Shown: one piece after another, positions 23,001 through 33,900 of the stretch
How positions within the stretch are numbered: position 1 is the first letter of the stretch
Layout of the letters: the number at the start of each line of letters is the position of its first letter
Assembly: GCA_903813345.2 (NCBI GenBank)
Contig: CAIIXF020000009.1
Coordinates: forward strand, 34,535,259 to 34,599,258
Length of the DNA stretch: 64,000 nt
Reading direction: 5' to 3'
Source: Owenia fusiformis
Taxonomy: Eukaryota; Annelida; Polychaeta; Sabellida; Oweniidae
Translations under genes and position numbers: made by a program
Notes under the pieces: generated by a model
Told to the model about the DNA's origin: nothing
Databases searched by the model: none
What the model saw: only the letters and a program-made list of their open reading frames with translations

Positions 23001-26000
23001 CATTGTAAATATGTGTTATTGTGCACGAAATAAGCTGTAAATGTACACCAGCAGTAATCTGTATGTTTTACATTTTAGGCTGGACAGAAGTTCTTTGACA
23101 GTACTATGGAGAACATTAGAATTGACACAAATGTTGAACGAGTTGCTGCAAGCACTGATCTCGTCATTGAGGCTATTATAGAAAACCTTGACATCAAGCA
23201 GAAACTGTTTAGCTCTCTAGATAAAGTAGCACCACAGTAAGTCATTTCTACTTTACACATTATTTGAGTTTTATGTGCATGTACAGGGTGTCCCAAGATT
23301 TTTTGGATCAATTATCAATGTGATTATTGTCAAATTACATTTCTGTAGAATTATTAATTTGCCTATACTGCTTATCATTATAGACATTCAGTATTTGACT
23401 CTCTTTTTCATAGTAAACTTGAGTCTTCCACATCGTTTGTTATTATACTCAAAGTATATTTCACTTTATTTATTTAGACATACGTGAACATTTCTATTGT
23501 TTATCATTCTAGACATACAATATTTGCCAGTAACACATCATCATTGCCCATCAAAGACATAGCTTCAACCTGTGAACGTCAGGACAGATTCGGTGGCCTG
23601 CATTTCTTCAACCCAGTACCTGTGATGAAGCTTGTAGAGGTATTCAAATTGAAAATTTAGACTAAGGTGGAAAGATCTGCTCTGCCGGGAATGCCCATTA
23701 ATGTTTCCATTTGATATACACGGTCTCCATAAAGCCTCTTTACAAAGACTTTGTATTGGAATTGTAAAGGTATTTTATGGACAGCCTGTAGATATATGAA
23801 CATCAATATTACACAGTGTGAAACAATGCAGTTCTCCAAGATAGTGTTATCACATATTATCCATACTCATCAAATTTTTGTATTTTGAAAGTGATGGTCG
23901 TGACTCTAAAGGCCTTTAAACCATGTAATTTGTAAACATACTTGTTAAATACATCAATTTAAATGTGATATTGTTTGTCTTTGATTTGATTTAGGTTGTA
24001 CGATTTGGTGCTACAAGCAATGAGACATTCCAAAGTTTAACAGACTTTGGCCAAGCTGTAGGCAAGACAACAGTCAGTTGTAAGGTAATACAAATGGACT
24101 ACAATGTAGTTTTAAATCATTTATTCAAATAACTAGACAAATCAGAAATTATGCCTATAACATAAATATGAAAATAGTGTTGTTGTTGATCTCCTTGGTG
24201 ATACGAATTATTTGATTCATTGAATTTGCTATAATTGGCGGATTTAGTCAAAGGTCAATTCACAGATTTAAATATTTTTTTAAATACTTCAAAAATTGGT
24301 CATGAAATGCACTAGATTCACGATGATACATAAATAATTTAAATATGAATAAAATTGATGGGCACAAAAAATAATTCTTTGCAGTTTATTGAAAATTTGA
24401 CTGTGATTTATAATGGTAATTGATTGAAAATTATAAAAGCAGTTTCAATGTTTTTGGAAAGGAAATCACATTTTGTTATCATACATGTAGTTAAAAAGTT
24501 ATTGTAATATAAAGAATGTAAGGCTCATTGTCACTATCTTCAAAACCAATTTGTTCACTTTCTCCTTAGGATACTCCAGGTTTCATAGTCAGCTGCCTAC
24601 TATTTTCCTACATGCAATCACTTTTTATTTAGGATACTCCAGGGTTCATAGTTAACCGCCTTCTCGTGCCCTATATGATGGAAGCCGTGCGTATGCTAGA
24701 AAGAGGTAATATATACATGTACATGTTTCTTTAGTTTCTCAATATTTATTCAAAAATATGATTCAGCTATAAATTCAATAATAAAAACAAATAATACATA
24801 TCATTTTAGTTAAGAATTTTGTAAGATTGTATTGTATGTTAATAATTGATGTACTGTTATGCAAAGGCCTTTGGAATAACAAATTAATTTTTTTAACTGA
24901 ACTTAAACCAGAAAAATAGTATCATGAATATGAGCTATCATGAATTAAATTCAACTATGAAAGTGTATAACATGTATAATGTATATTATATAAAATGTCT
25001 GTTGTCAAAGCACAACTTGTATATAGGTGATGCTACAGCAAAGGATATAGACATTGCCATGAAACTTGGTGCGGGGTATCCTATGGGACCATTTGAACTA
25101 AATGACTATTGTGGCATAGATATTGGCAAAAACGTCATTGATGGTATTTGTAAATACAATTATGTTCCCGAGGGCAAAATAGTGCAGAATTATTGACATA
25201 CAACTGTTACATACCCAATTCACCCATGTAAAGTACATTCTACAATGTGTATTTCCATTATTGTCTAAATCATTCCCCAGTTATTTGTCAATTTTGCACC
25301 AATATTTTGCCATCAGGGTCCAATCCCATATATTCACCATAGTTAATTCGCTGAAACTACCTTTAGGTGATGCAAGTGCTAAAGACATCGACGTTGCTAT
25401 GAAATTAGGGGCAGGATATCCCATGGGTCCATTTGAACTTACAGATTATGTTGGCATTGATACTTGTAAATTTATAATGGATGGTGAGTTTTGATTGGAA
25501 AAGATATGACAGTCCTCAGTCTATCAGATTGGGTTGTGCTTCATGTTAAGGTCTTATGGAACACATCCACTGTACTACACTGTGTAATGGACTACATCTA
25601 TCAAGTGCAAGAACACACAGTGTATTATTGCTCTACCTGTTCTACCTGTGTGATCAACCAGATAACAAGATCAAGTACCTGTATAGGTAGAAAGTTGAAA
25701 CGAAATAGAATGCACCATGATTAAAACTTCTTTAATCAGATCATGAGCAATAATATACATTTGTTCTCTGTTCGGAGATGGGAATGAAACCTATCATGCT
25801 GCTTCAGCACATTTCTAGATGACTACACTCCCAAGCCTGGCTAGCAGATGGACCTACACACAGAAGCTTTAAACCATTCCCTAGCACCACCCACCAATTA
25901 GCAATAAGATTCTATCCCTGCTACCCGACTAACCTGTTCTAAATATTTTCCAACCCATTTACTCCTACACCTGCATGTATCCTTCCCTAGGTGAAGCTAG

Positions 26001-27257
26001 TGCACGAGATATAGACACCGCAATGAAGCTAGGAGCTGGGTATCCTATGGGGCCATTTGAATTGTGCGACTATGTTGGTCTTGACACAACTAAGTTTATA
26101 GTACAGGGTGAGGAAATAAGGACCTTCTATTAAACTTAAACCTATGGAGTTATTTCATCCTGGAGCTACTTCAACCAAGGAGTTGCTTCAAGATTGGCTA
26201 TTAATTCACATTTCTAAAATCTTCCTTATTGATGGTTTCAATTTATTTCTTTAAAAAACAAACATGGCAGAATGTAAATTGAAACTATAAGTCAAGATCT
26301 AAATAACCGTATGAATGAAATAGCTTAATGATGTAATAACTCCATGGATTGGATGTTAAACATGTACCAATACTAATATAATATGTTGTGATCCAACATG
26401 ATTTCCTTCGGTAATATAGAAATCCTAATACCACCTTAAGTTTGCACAATTTCCTTTTGATTCATATTATATCCCTTTAAAGCTAGCCTTATGTATATTT
26501 TGCAGTTATTATGTAGATTCATTTAGTTAATCTTTTCTAAGACTGATTTCCTTTCAGTTGTTATAATTTATCTATTTACAATTTTGATGTTGATTTTAAA
26601 AACAATGGAAAATGAAATTATAGATGTCAATATACACTGTAATTGTAGATTAATTTATCATATATATTTAGTATTTAAATAATTGTATTATATATGACTT
26701 GTTCAAAACATTTTACTGTGTGTACAATCTCCTACAATTTGGCAACACCATGTGACCTCAAACACCATTGGACCTCATGTTTAAGCCTATATTCATGTTT
26801 GGCAATTTAAAAATCATCAGTCATTTTATGATCTCGGGTATTATTGTCGAAGAAAAAATTTCAAACACAAATAGCCTCAACAGGCTGTTTATGCCTTGGT
26901 CACATTTGCTTCGATTTTTACTACAGCGCCCGGGCGATTGAGTATTTTGTTCAAAATTGAATGCAATATTGAACAAAACACTCAATCGGCCGGGCACCGG
27001 CAGGTGGATTGGAGCTAATGTGACCCAGGCATTACTTGTATCCAATGGGGAGCCAGGGTTGTGAAATGTATTGAGGGGAGAGGAGTCTATGTAGAAGAGG
27101 CACAGTGTATATATTCCAAGTTGGATTATTTTCAGGATGGCATGAGCTTGACCCCGACCAGCCACTCTTCAAGCCCAGTGAGCTGGTGAACAAACTGGTC
27201 GCAGAGGGAAAACTTGGAATGAAATCTGGAGAGGGATTCTATAGTTATAAGAAATAA
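19885..27257 (+). CDS. HADH: Mitochondrial 3-hydroxyacyl-CoA dehydrogenase (8 exons, exon 7 in three versions)
   Basis: Oxidises L-3-hydroxyacyl-CoA to 3-ketoacyl-CoA with NAD+, the third step of mitochondrial beta-oxidation. Exons: 19885-20001, 21357-21485, 23079-23236, 23513-23639, 23995-24084, 24633-24705, one of 25027-25143 / 25367-25483 / 25991-26107, and 27136-27257. All have GT-AG borders and compatible phases, giving 310 residues with one exon 7 (human HADH 314). Residues 1-20 look like a matrix-targeting peptide ([20 protein letters not shown]). The Rossmann motif [12 protein letters not shown] follows. SNTSSLP and the catalytic [13 protein letters not shown] (His and Glu) are present, as are [10 protein letters not shown] and the C-terminal dimer domain ending [10 protein letters not shown]. 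The start has a good context (ACACCATGG). HADH converges on BMS1. Confidence 0.95.
20395..20475 (+). repeat. Two-copy tandem repeat in HADH intron 1
   Basis: ATACAATTTAGCAGTTTC and ATACAATTTTGCAGTTTC occur about 50 bases apart, each followed by a GCGTA..TGGGCCT block: a diverged tandem duplication. Confidence 0.5.
20564..20667 (+). repeat. 19 bp tandem repeat with E-box cores in HADH intron 1
   Basis: Three and a half units of CACATGATCAGACACGTGT, preceded by two looser copies. Each unit contains CACGTG and CACATG cores plus TGATCA. CACGTG is the classic E-box of bHLH-Zip factors (USF, MYC, TFEB type). Position in the first intron of a metabolic gene would suit an enhancer, but it may only be a minisatellite. 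Confidence 0.7.
20802..21137. repeat. Inverted-repeat element in HADH intron 1
   Basis: Arms of about 85-90 bases (20802-20893 and 21052-21137) are inverse copies, sharing TTGAATTTAAAAAATAA and CCTAACTTTTGT, around a loop of about 160 bases. MITE-like, non-coding. Confidence 0.65.
21357..21485 (+). CDS. HADH: HADH exon 2
   Basis: Acceptor CTATAG, donor GTAAGT; 43 codons starting [17 protein letters not shown], the second strand of the Rossmann fold with the acidic residue (D) that binds the NAD ribose. Phase 0 on both sides. Confidence 0.93.
21549..22647. mobile_element. 1.1 kb MITE with mariner-type termini in HADH intron 2
   Basis: The termini CAGGGTGGTCCAAAAAAA and its complement are flanked by TA on both sides (21547-21548, 22648-22649). 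Inverse arms of about 185 bases lead inward to GACCCCC. TA target duplications and CAGGGTG ends fit the Tc1/mariner superfamily. No transposase frame remains. Confidence 0.8.
23079..23236 (+). CDS. HADH: HADH exon 3
   Basis: Acceptor TTTTAG, donor GTAAGT; encodes [17 protein letters not shown], the Rossmann-fold strand and helix after the NAD site. Ends two bases into a codon (CA|A). Confidence 0.93.
23284..23310 (+). repeat. Solo mariner-type terminus in HADH intron 3
   Basis: TA followed by CAGGGTGTCCCAAGATTTTT matches the end of a mariner-like MITE; no partner end is found nearby, so it is a truncated copy. Confidence 0.4.
23513..23639 (+). CDS. HADH: HADH exon 4 (catalytic exon)
   Basis: Encodes SNTSSLPI and [16 protein letters not shown]; His of HFFNP and Glu of KLVE form the catalytic dyad known from human HADH. 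The acceptor is CATTCTAG; a similar decoy (TTTAG|ACATAC) lies 36 bases upstream. Confidence 0.94.
23995..24084 (+). CDS. HADH: HADH exon 5
   Basis: Thirty codons, [12 protein letters not shown] to [10 protein letters not shown], phase 0 on both sides. Confidence 0.92.
24570..24620 (+). pseudogene. HADH: Decayed duplicate of HADH exon 6
   Basis: Directly upstream of exon 6, an acceptor-like TCTCCTTAG is followed by codons for [17 protein letters not shown], parallel to the true exon ([17 protein letters not shown]). The Asn-Arg of the functional exon is replaced by Ser-Cys and the 3' half, with its donor, is gone. A tandem exon duplication that decayed. Confidence 0.7.
24633..24705 (+). CDS. 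HADH: HADH exon 6
   Basis: Acceptor TTTAG, then [20 protein letters not shown] to the first base of a Gly codon, donor GTAATA. Contains the conserved NR pair of the family. Confidence 0.93.
25027..25143 (+). CDS. HADH: HADH alternative exon 7a
   Basis: A 117 bp exon with acceptor TATAG and donor GTATTT, phase 1 on both sides. It encodes the core block [15 protein letters not shown] shared by all three versions, then a divergent end, [14 protein letters not shown]. Compared with 7b, about 15 codons differ silently and 9 change the residue, mostly in the last third. Such a pattern implies selection on the protein and not recent decay. Its end is the furthest of the three from canonical HADH. 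Confidence 0.85.
25367..25483 (+). CDS. HADH: HADH alternative exon 7b
   Basis: A 117 bp exon, acceptor CTTTAG, donor GTGAGT, same phases as 7a and 7c. It encodes [20 protein letters not shown], then [18 protein letters not shown]. Open throughout, with intact splice sites. Only 223 bases separate it from 7a. Confidence 0.87.
25991..26107 (+). CDS. HADH: HADH alternative exon 7c (most canonical)
   Basis: A 117 bp exon, acceptor CCCTAG, donor GTGAGG. It encodes [20 protein letters not shown], then [18 protein letters not shown], the closest of the three to vertebrate HADH ([14 protein letters not shown]). Because each version is 39 codons with equal phases, choosing one, joining two or skipping all would all keep the frame. 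Confidence 0.92.
26893..27032. repeat. GC-capped hairpin in the last HADH intron
   Basis: GCCCGGGCGATTGAGTATTTTG and CAAAACACTCAATCGGCCGGGC are inverse arms around a short loop (26925-26995). Outer flanks TGGTCACAT and ATGTGACCCA also pair. MITE-like. Confidence 0.7.
27136..27257 (+). CDS. HADH: HADH exon 8 (last)
   Basis: Acceptor TTTTCAG; encodes [20 protein letters not shown] and ends [11 protein letters not shown] with TAA at 27255-27257. Confidence 0.94.
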
Positions 27258-27298
27258 ATCAACCTGATAGGACTGACACAGAATGGACTGTACAATGC

Positions 27299-27626
27299 AA
27301 TAAAAGTGTTAAGTTTTCAGAGATTGGACTATGCAATTGGGTTAGATATAAGTTATCTCAAATACACTTACAGAAATACAGTTATCTGATACCGGTACTA
27401 TTTATTTAAATAATTATGATTAAATGATGAACACAATGCATGTAAATTCCTTCAATTCAAGTTTATTATCAGTATTATTGTACCTGTTGCTATATCCACA
27501 ACACTATACCATGTTTCCATGGTAATATTGTATGTACATGTAGGACATGCCTTGTACTTGTAAATATTGACAAACCAAAAATAATTGTATTTTGTAATAA
27601 ATTGCAAAGGTTATATTGAAAATAAA
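27299..27626 (+). terminator. HADH: HADH polyadenylation signals
   Basis: AATAAA occurs at 27299-27304, 27596-27601 and 27621-27626 downstream of the stop codon. Use of the distal pair would bring the transcript close to, or into, the 3' end of BMS1. Confidence 0.5.
27462..27467 (-). terminator. BMS1: Candidate BMS1 polyadenylation signal
   Basis: TTTATT on the plus strand is AATAAA on the minus strand, about 255 bases after the BMS1 stop. If used, the BMS1 3'UTR would overlap the HADH 3'UTR. Confidence 0.35.
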
Positions 27627-27722
27627 ATTTAAAATGATGAATCACTATTATTACATTATATTCCATTTAGATAAAATAAAGATTTTTGGGTGAATATTAG
27701 ACTAATCAGTAAAATTCAATTG

Positions 27723-27932
27723 TCATTCGCTCCTTTTGGATTTTTTTCTTGCCTCCATTTTGCCAAGAACTCTGAAAATCTCCTTTTTCATTTCCTTAGT
27801 TTTCTTCTGTCGTTTATTGTCAATAATTTTGGTTTGTTTTTCATGGGCTCTAGCTCGTTGTCGCATCTCTACACGCTTCTTCTTCATCTTGTGCTCATGT
27901 AGTGTTTTCATCATTTTCATGAACTCCGAAAC
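27723..27932 (-). CDS. BMS1: BMS1 last exon
   Basis: Acceptor TTGCAG, then [20 protein letters not shown], a Lys/Arg-rich helical tail, and TGA at 27723-27725. Confidence 0.9.
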   Translation of the reverse strand, partial: VSEFMKMMKTLHEHKMKKKRVEMRQRARAHEKQTKIIDNKRQKKTKEMKKEIFRVLGKMEARKKSKRSE

Positions 27933-30900
27933 CTGCAATAGCCATTTTTAGTTTTATCCATTAAGTGTTATACATCTATGAGATTAGCCCACTCTACTTA
28001 TTTGGTAAAGTTGAGACTAGACTAGACTAGACGAGACTAAAAACATAACTGCATCACTATTGTTGTTTTTTGTCGCTCCCCCAAATAAAATTGGTTCCCC
28101 ATAAAAATTGACAGTAATACTTGTCCCAGTGCAAAAAGTCAGGAGACCCTTATCTCACGATGATAGACTGGAGACATGGGGAAAAAACCTAAGTCCTCTT
28201 AAACAAAATACAAAATATCAGATGACAAAAGTTATGAAGGGGAAGTTCAACCCCTATGAATAGAAATAAGTCATAGACACTATAAGCTAGGACAGGAGAT
28301 TCAGTGTGTTATATTACCTTTCTCTCCTTCGCTTCCTTGACCACAGCAATCCTTGTACTCTGTACGGGATCCCGAACATTTCTTGCTACCTTAGGTTTAT
28401 CTTTGAATGGTAGCGCTCCCTGGAGGTCACGTGGTATCATCAGAGGCTGGAATGTCTTCGGTTTCCTCACGATTTTCTGAAAGTTGATATTTAGAAAAAG
28501 ATGTACCTGAATTGAATAATAGTAGGCAAAGAATTCTTCCTCCAAAATATAATTTTTATAAAAGTAGATGGTCCATTTAAAATATATGAAACATGACCAA
28601 ATGATAGTTATACTAAAAGAAACATGTAGTAGCAATTCTATTCTGTACATAAAGTTTGCTCTACGTACTGAAGAACATTTTAAAATACTCTTGACATTGT
28701 TTTGCAGATCTAAGGTGATATTGAACAAATATTTCACTCTATTGAGGTGAATACCTGTACATCTTTCACAAGTGATATTCCACGAAGCCCAAAGGGCAAG
28801 TGGAATATCACCTTGTGAAAGTGCTACAGGTATTCACTGAAAATAGAGTGAAATATTTGTTTTATTATATCACTATCTAGCTAAACATCCCTAATATTAT
28901 TAAGTCATAAAGTCTTCAGATATTTTAAGAATCTACTCAGTTCGTCTGCCATTTTGACTTAAACTGAACTAAATTATTTACACTGAACGAAAACAAATTC
29001 TTTGAAAATTCCCGGGAGCGTGGGATATCGCTAGATATCTCACGGTTGTCTTATCTGATTAGCATTGCCATTGAATATCGCCAGATATCCCACGACATGT
29101 GACCCGGTTTTGACCAATCATACTGTCGCTAGCTAGATAGTGATATAATAATGACAGTTACTGCATCAATTCTGCCCCAAAAGTAATAGTTCCATTTTTC
29201 ACTGTAGAGACTTCTCTCCTTATTTGTTGAAGATTTCTGTATTTTTTTTTAATTCATTTACCTTGTAAATTGAGTCCTCTTGCCTCTCTCCCTGAACTCC
29301 TTTCTCTCTCTTCAGCTGGCCTACAGTCTTCATTCCCTGCCACTTGGTCTTCTCATCCTGGTCCAACAGCAGAGTGGAGACAACATTGTAGTATCTGGGC
29401 ACCTCCACTGGGAACCATGTCCTCACAAATACAATGTCTATAAAGAAAGAGTATGCATAACATTGTACTTTGTGTTCAGATTTACTGAACAACTGAAGAT
29501 ATCGCTATTGCAGTCAAGGAATAATGAGTTATGTCTTTGTTGAAAACATTTCAGATTTATGCAGTCGCTTTAACCAAACAATTAGCATACCGATTTCCTA
29601 ACAAGTTTTTTATTCATCTTTTGAAATTAATAATGTTAGTATACAACAGACACTTTATTTGTAATGTACAAGTAGAGCAGTTAGACACAACTTTTAAGTA
29701 GGGGTGTATATTGTGTGGATAGTTCGTAAAGCTGGTACACCTCATGTAGACTGACCATAATCAACCATAGAAATGCATCACATGGCAACTTGTCATGTAC
29801 AAAGAGGATTTATGAAACCTCTATTATGAAAAACCACCTACCACTAAGCTGAAGCTTGTCCTCAAACGTTGCCCTAAATGCACCAGCTGGAGCCTTCACT
29901 GCCTTCTTGATCTGGCCCCTTATCCCACTCACAGACTTTATAGTGGCCCCCTCAAATTTGGCTACTTCAAGTTGGGATGTAAACATTCCCTATATAAAAC
30001 ATAATTTCTCAATGCAGATACATACATGTATGCTCAATCCTAATTATGCCTTTTTCATCCAAGTTTGTCGATATTCCATTCTTTTGACAGGGTGCAAGCA
30101 AATTTTTACAGGGTGGCATGTTATATTGACAGGGTGCAGCACCTTTGTGTGCCAAAGCAAGGAAGCTTTCAATATGGGCTAATCTCATTGAGAAAATATA
30201 TAAATGATTTATAATCTACAATATTAACCTGCATATATATGATCTTTTAAATATTTCAACTGAATAGCAAATTCTTACCTTTATGAATGCTGTCTTTTTG
30301 AATATTTTCAATGGTGTTCCAGTTAGCTTTAGTTTCTTAACAATTGTCTTTGACTTATCCAGCTCTAGAACTACTCCAGTGCCAGCTATACGAAAGCCAC
30401 TGCTCTGTAATCATAAATGTACCACGGGGCCATATATAAAGCAGTTGCGCTGTACATGGACATTCTATAAGCTAACCACTTGACTCAAGAGCATAAAACA
30501 CCAGTCCCAACAAAACGACTGATCATAAAATAGTGTGTTATGCGTGTGAAAAATACTGGACAATTCAAGTTACATGTTAGTGAGTTATAAAATAAAAATA
30601 ATAACAAGAATTCTGAAGCTTTAAACGATGAGTAAACCAAACAGTTTTTTCTATTGGTAATGTATAAACAGTCCATTGAGTCTTGATTCAATTGAAACCT
30701 CTATATTCAACTATCAGTTTGAATTAGTTTCAGCCCTAATTTAACATTGCCAGTATATGGAGAAGACCGGAAATCTAACAAGTTCTGTAAAAATGCATCA
30801 TATTTTCTGATATCTCTTGAAAATAATACTGCTGATTGCTGCCTTCTTAGTCTAACATACAGGGTGTCCCGAAAGTATGGCCCCCCCCTAGGCAGACATA

Positions 30901-33900
30901 TTCCAGTGTCCTCATAGTATGTGTCATATATCATTTTAAAGCTTATCTAAAGTTACATTGATTTGCCAAGTATTATGGTTTAACTCCCAAATGGGAAAAA
31001 GTTACAGTAATTTTAAAAGTTAGTGTTTTGTCAAAATAAAGTTCAATTTTACACCATATTACTAGTCAATGTGTACCCCCTTGGCCATGTTAACAGCAGC
31101 AATTATTTTCAGATATGACCTCAGAAGCCCTTCAAATAGGGGTGTGGAATTTTATAACCCTCTTAAAACCTGTAAAGGGACTTTAGAAGAGTTTCCTTAG
31201 AGTTTCTACCCTCACCGTTCTCTTTTTCCAACTCACTATCCAACCGACCCGAAAATAATTGCTGCTATTAAGATGGCCCGGGAGGACACATTAACTAGTG
31301 TTTTGATGTAAAATTGAACTTAATTTTGACCAAACACTAAATTTTGAAATGTCTGTAATTTTTTCACATTTGAGAGTTGAACCATGATACTTGGCGAATC
31401 AATGTAACTTTGGATAAGCTTTAAAATGATATATGACACATACTATGACGACTCAGGTATATGTCTGCCTAGGGGGGGGGCCCCATACTTTCGGGACACC
31501 CTGTACTTATGTAGCCCAGTAACTTACCCCACTGTTTCCTGATACACTCTGCACAGCAAGTAAACCAGTGCCCTGTGGGGTGATTGGACCTGAAATCCAA
31601 ATAACAGATATGCAACATAAATATATCAGTGCCCTGGGAAATGATTGTGCCTGAATTTCAAATAACAGATTTTCAACATAAATATTTCAGATAGTATGCA
31701 CCACATATAGTGCTAACAATATGGTTCATGCAAAAGATTGTGTAATAACTAATGGAACTATATGTTCTGTGACAATTAAATCTGATTGATTGAAATACCA
31801 TGAGAAGTGTATTGTTACTTACCCCACATTGTAGCATGACAATGCATGTGTTCAGGAGTATATTTCAACAGTCTGTTCCTCATATTATGGTCTTGTATGG
31901 AGTACAGTGGAATGGTCTGGAACCGTCGCCATCCCAAAGACACAATCAATGGATCCCTGTTTTTTAAGATTTTCTTGTGCCACCTATGCTTTTTAAACCT
32001 CACCTAAAAGGAATATTACTTTGATTTCACGATGTGTAGAAATTGGATTATTTTTGTAATGTCTTTATTACAGTAGACAGAGTAAGCCTTTTGACTAGAA
32101 TTGTTTAGGGTGACGAATTTCAATTGAAAATTTTAAATTTTAAATCCTAAATAAAAAGTGCTGCATCAAGATCGTTAACGTTTCTTACCTGAACATAACC
32201 TATAGTTTCTTCTACACTCAGTAGTCCCCCAAGAATTAAAGGGTAAGTAGGGTCAAAGTTAGTGACCAATTCACAAGGCACTTGTTCCAGTTCTACACGA
32301 ACATAGAGCCCTGGTCTGAACCCCTCATACTGAGCACGTGTGGCATCATCCAAATTCTCAAATTCGCTCCTGTTCAACTGAAATAAAATCAAGGACTTTT
32401 TAACTGAACATTTTTAGGTTTTGGACCAAGATTCGTTGAGCCATTGAATATGCATTCATATAGAAATTAAATGATGCATCACTGAGGGACACTAGCACCT
32501 TCAAAGATGTGTAATTTACCTAATTTCACATTATGATGGTTTATTGTTACAGACAGTATCCCTACTGAATTTGTCATTTTTGATCATAAGCCTTAAACAT
32601 TAGGAAAATTTCTTTAACATCATTTAGGCTTACAGTGGCTTGTTGTTCCATCTCAGCTTTCAGGCCATCATAGTAGGTTCCATCTTTATCGTCATACTCA
32701 GCGTCAAACATTGCTTTCAAGTTCTTCTTCTTCTCCTCTCTCTTCTTCATGGCTGCTGCCTTCCTCTCTTCCTTTGTCCATTCTGTATGGAAGATAACAT
32801 TATTAAAGAATTGTACATTATTTTACAAACATTCATCATAATAGATCTCTGTATTTCTTTTTCATTGGCATAGCCTGTGCTCTGTATGTATAAATAAAAG
32901 ATAACTAAAATGATGAATTTAATGGGAAAATAAATACTATAGCTTTCAATGGACTGAATTCTAAAGTGATAATTAAATGAGAAGTTTTACCATTAAAATC
33001 CTTAAATGTTCAACTTTGATTTTAAGGAAAAAAATTCTTGAAAAATGCATGAATGAATGTACTCCTGTCTTATTATGATAAATGATGAAACCACATTAAC
33101 AATTCTGCTACCTAAATAAAAATGAAGGTATCATTACCAGATTTCTTCTTCTTTGGTTTATCATCTTCCTCTTCATCATCTTCATCGGTGTCATCACTGC
33201 CATCATCATCCTCTTCCTTGTGGATCTCTCCAGTCTCCAGGTCCTCAAAATCCCCATACATTTCATCTGAAGATCAAATTAATAATAACAATATTTATTT
33301 AATAATAATTGAGTAACTCTAAAACTAATAAGCGAAATCATTATCACATGTTGTGAGATGCTGTGAAAATATATAAATAGCTTGGACTTGTTAGCACTGT
33401 GATTATCACATAGAACCAATGCATATCTGTATCCAGGGATTTTGTCAATATGTTACATATATATGACAATAAATGCTATTACATTTATATAAAGTCTGTA
33501 TAGCTACATAATTTTACAAAGGCAGACTTCCAGAATGAGTAAGGCAGCAGCATTTTTCATCACAGTAGCCATTTACAAGGTAATATGTGTTTTATTCAAT
33601 ATTTTATTTTTTCACTGCAGATTTTAAATATATTTTGATTGCAATAATTTTCTTTGTCCCGATATGCTCTTGTGGGTATCTGGTGGCTTTAAATAGTAAG
33701 TATCCTATTATAATTATCGTGGAGTGTATATTATGTACTATTTGTATTTAAGTGTATGCTGGTCTATGGTATTGTACCTGGAAACATTCCTAAATTATCT
33801 CAAATTACAACGGAATCGACTGGACTGATTTGGCAATCAGCTGACCCAGATGATGTCACAATGGTTAATCCTGATATAAAGGGCCGCATCAAACTACCCA

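Noticed and set aside
24924-25196. A 90-codon frame starting in the intron and covering exon 7a
   Set aside because: Intron read-through; the acceptor at 25026 and the family alignment define the real exon start.
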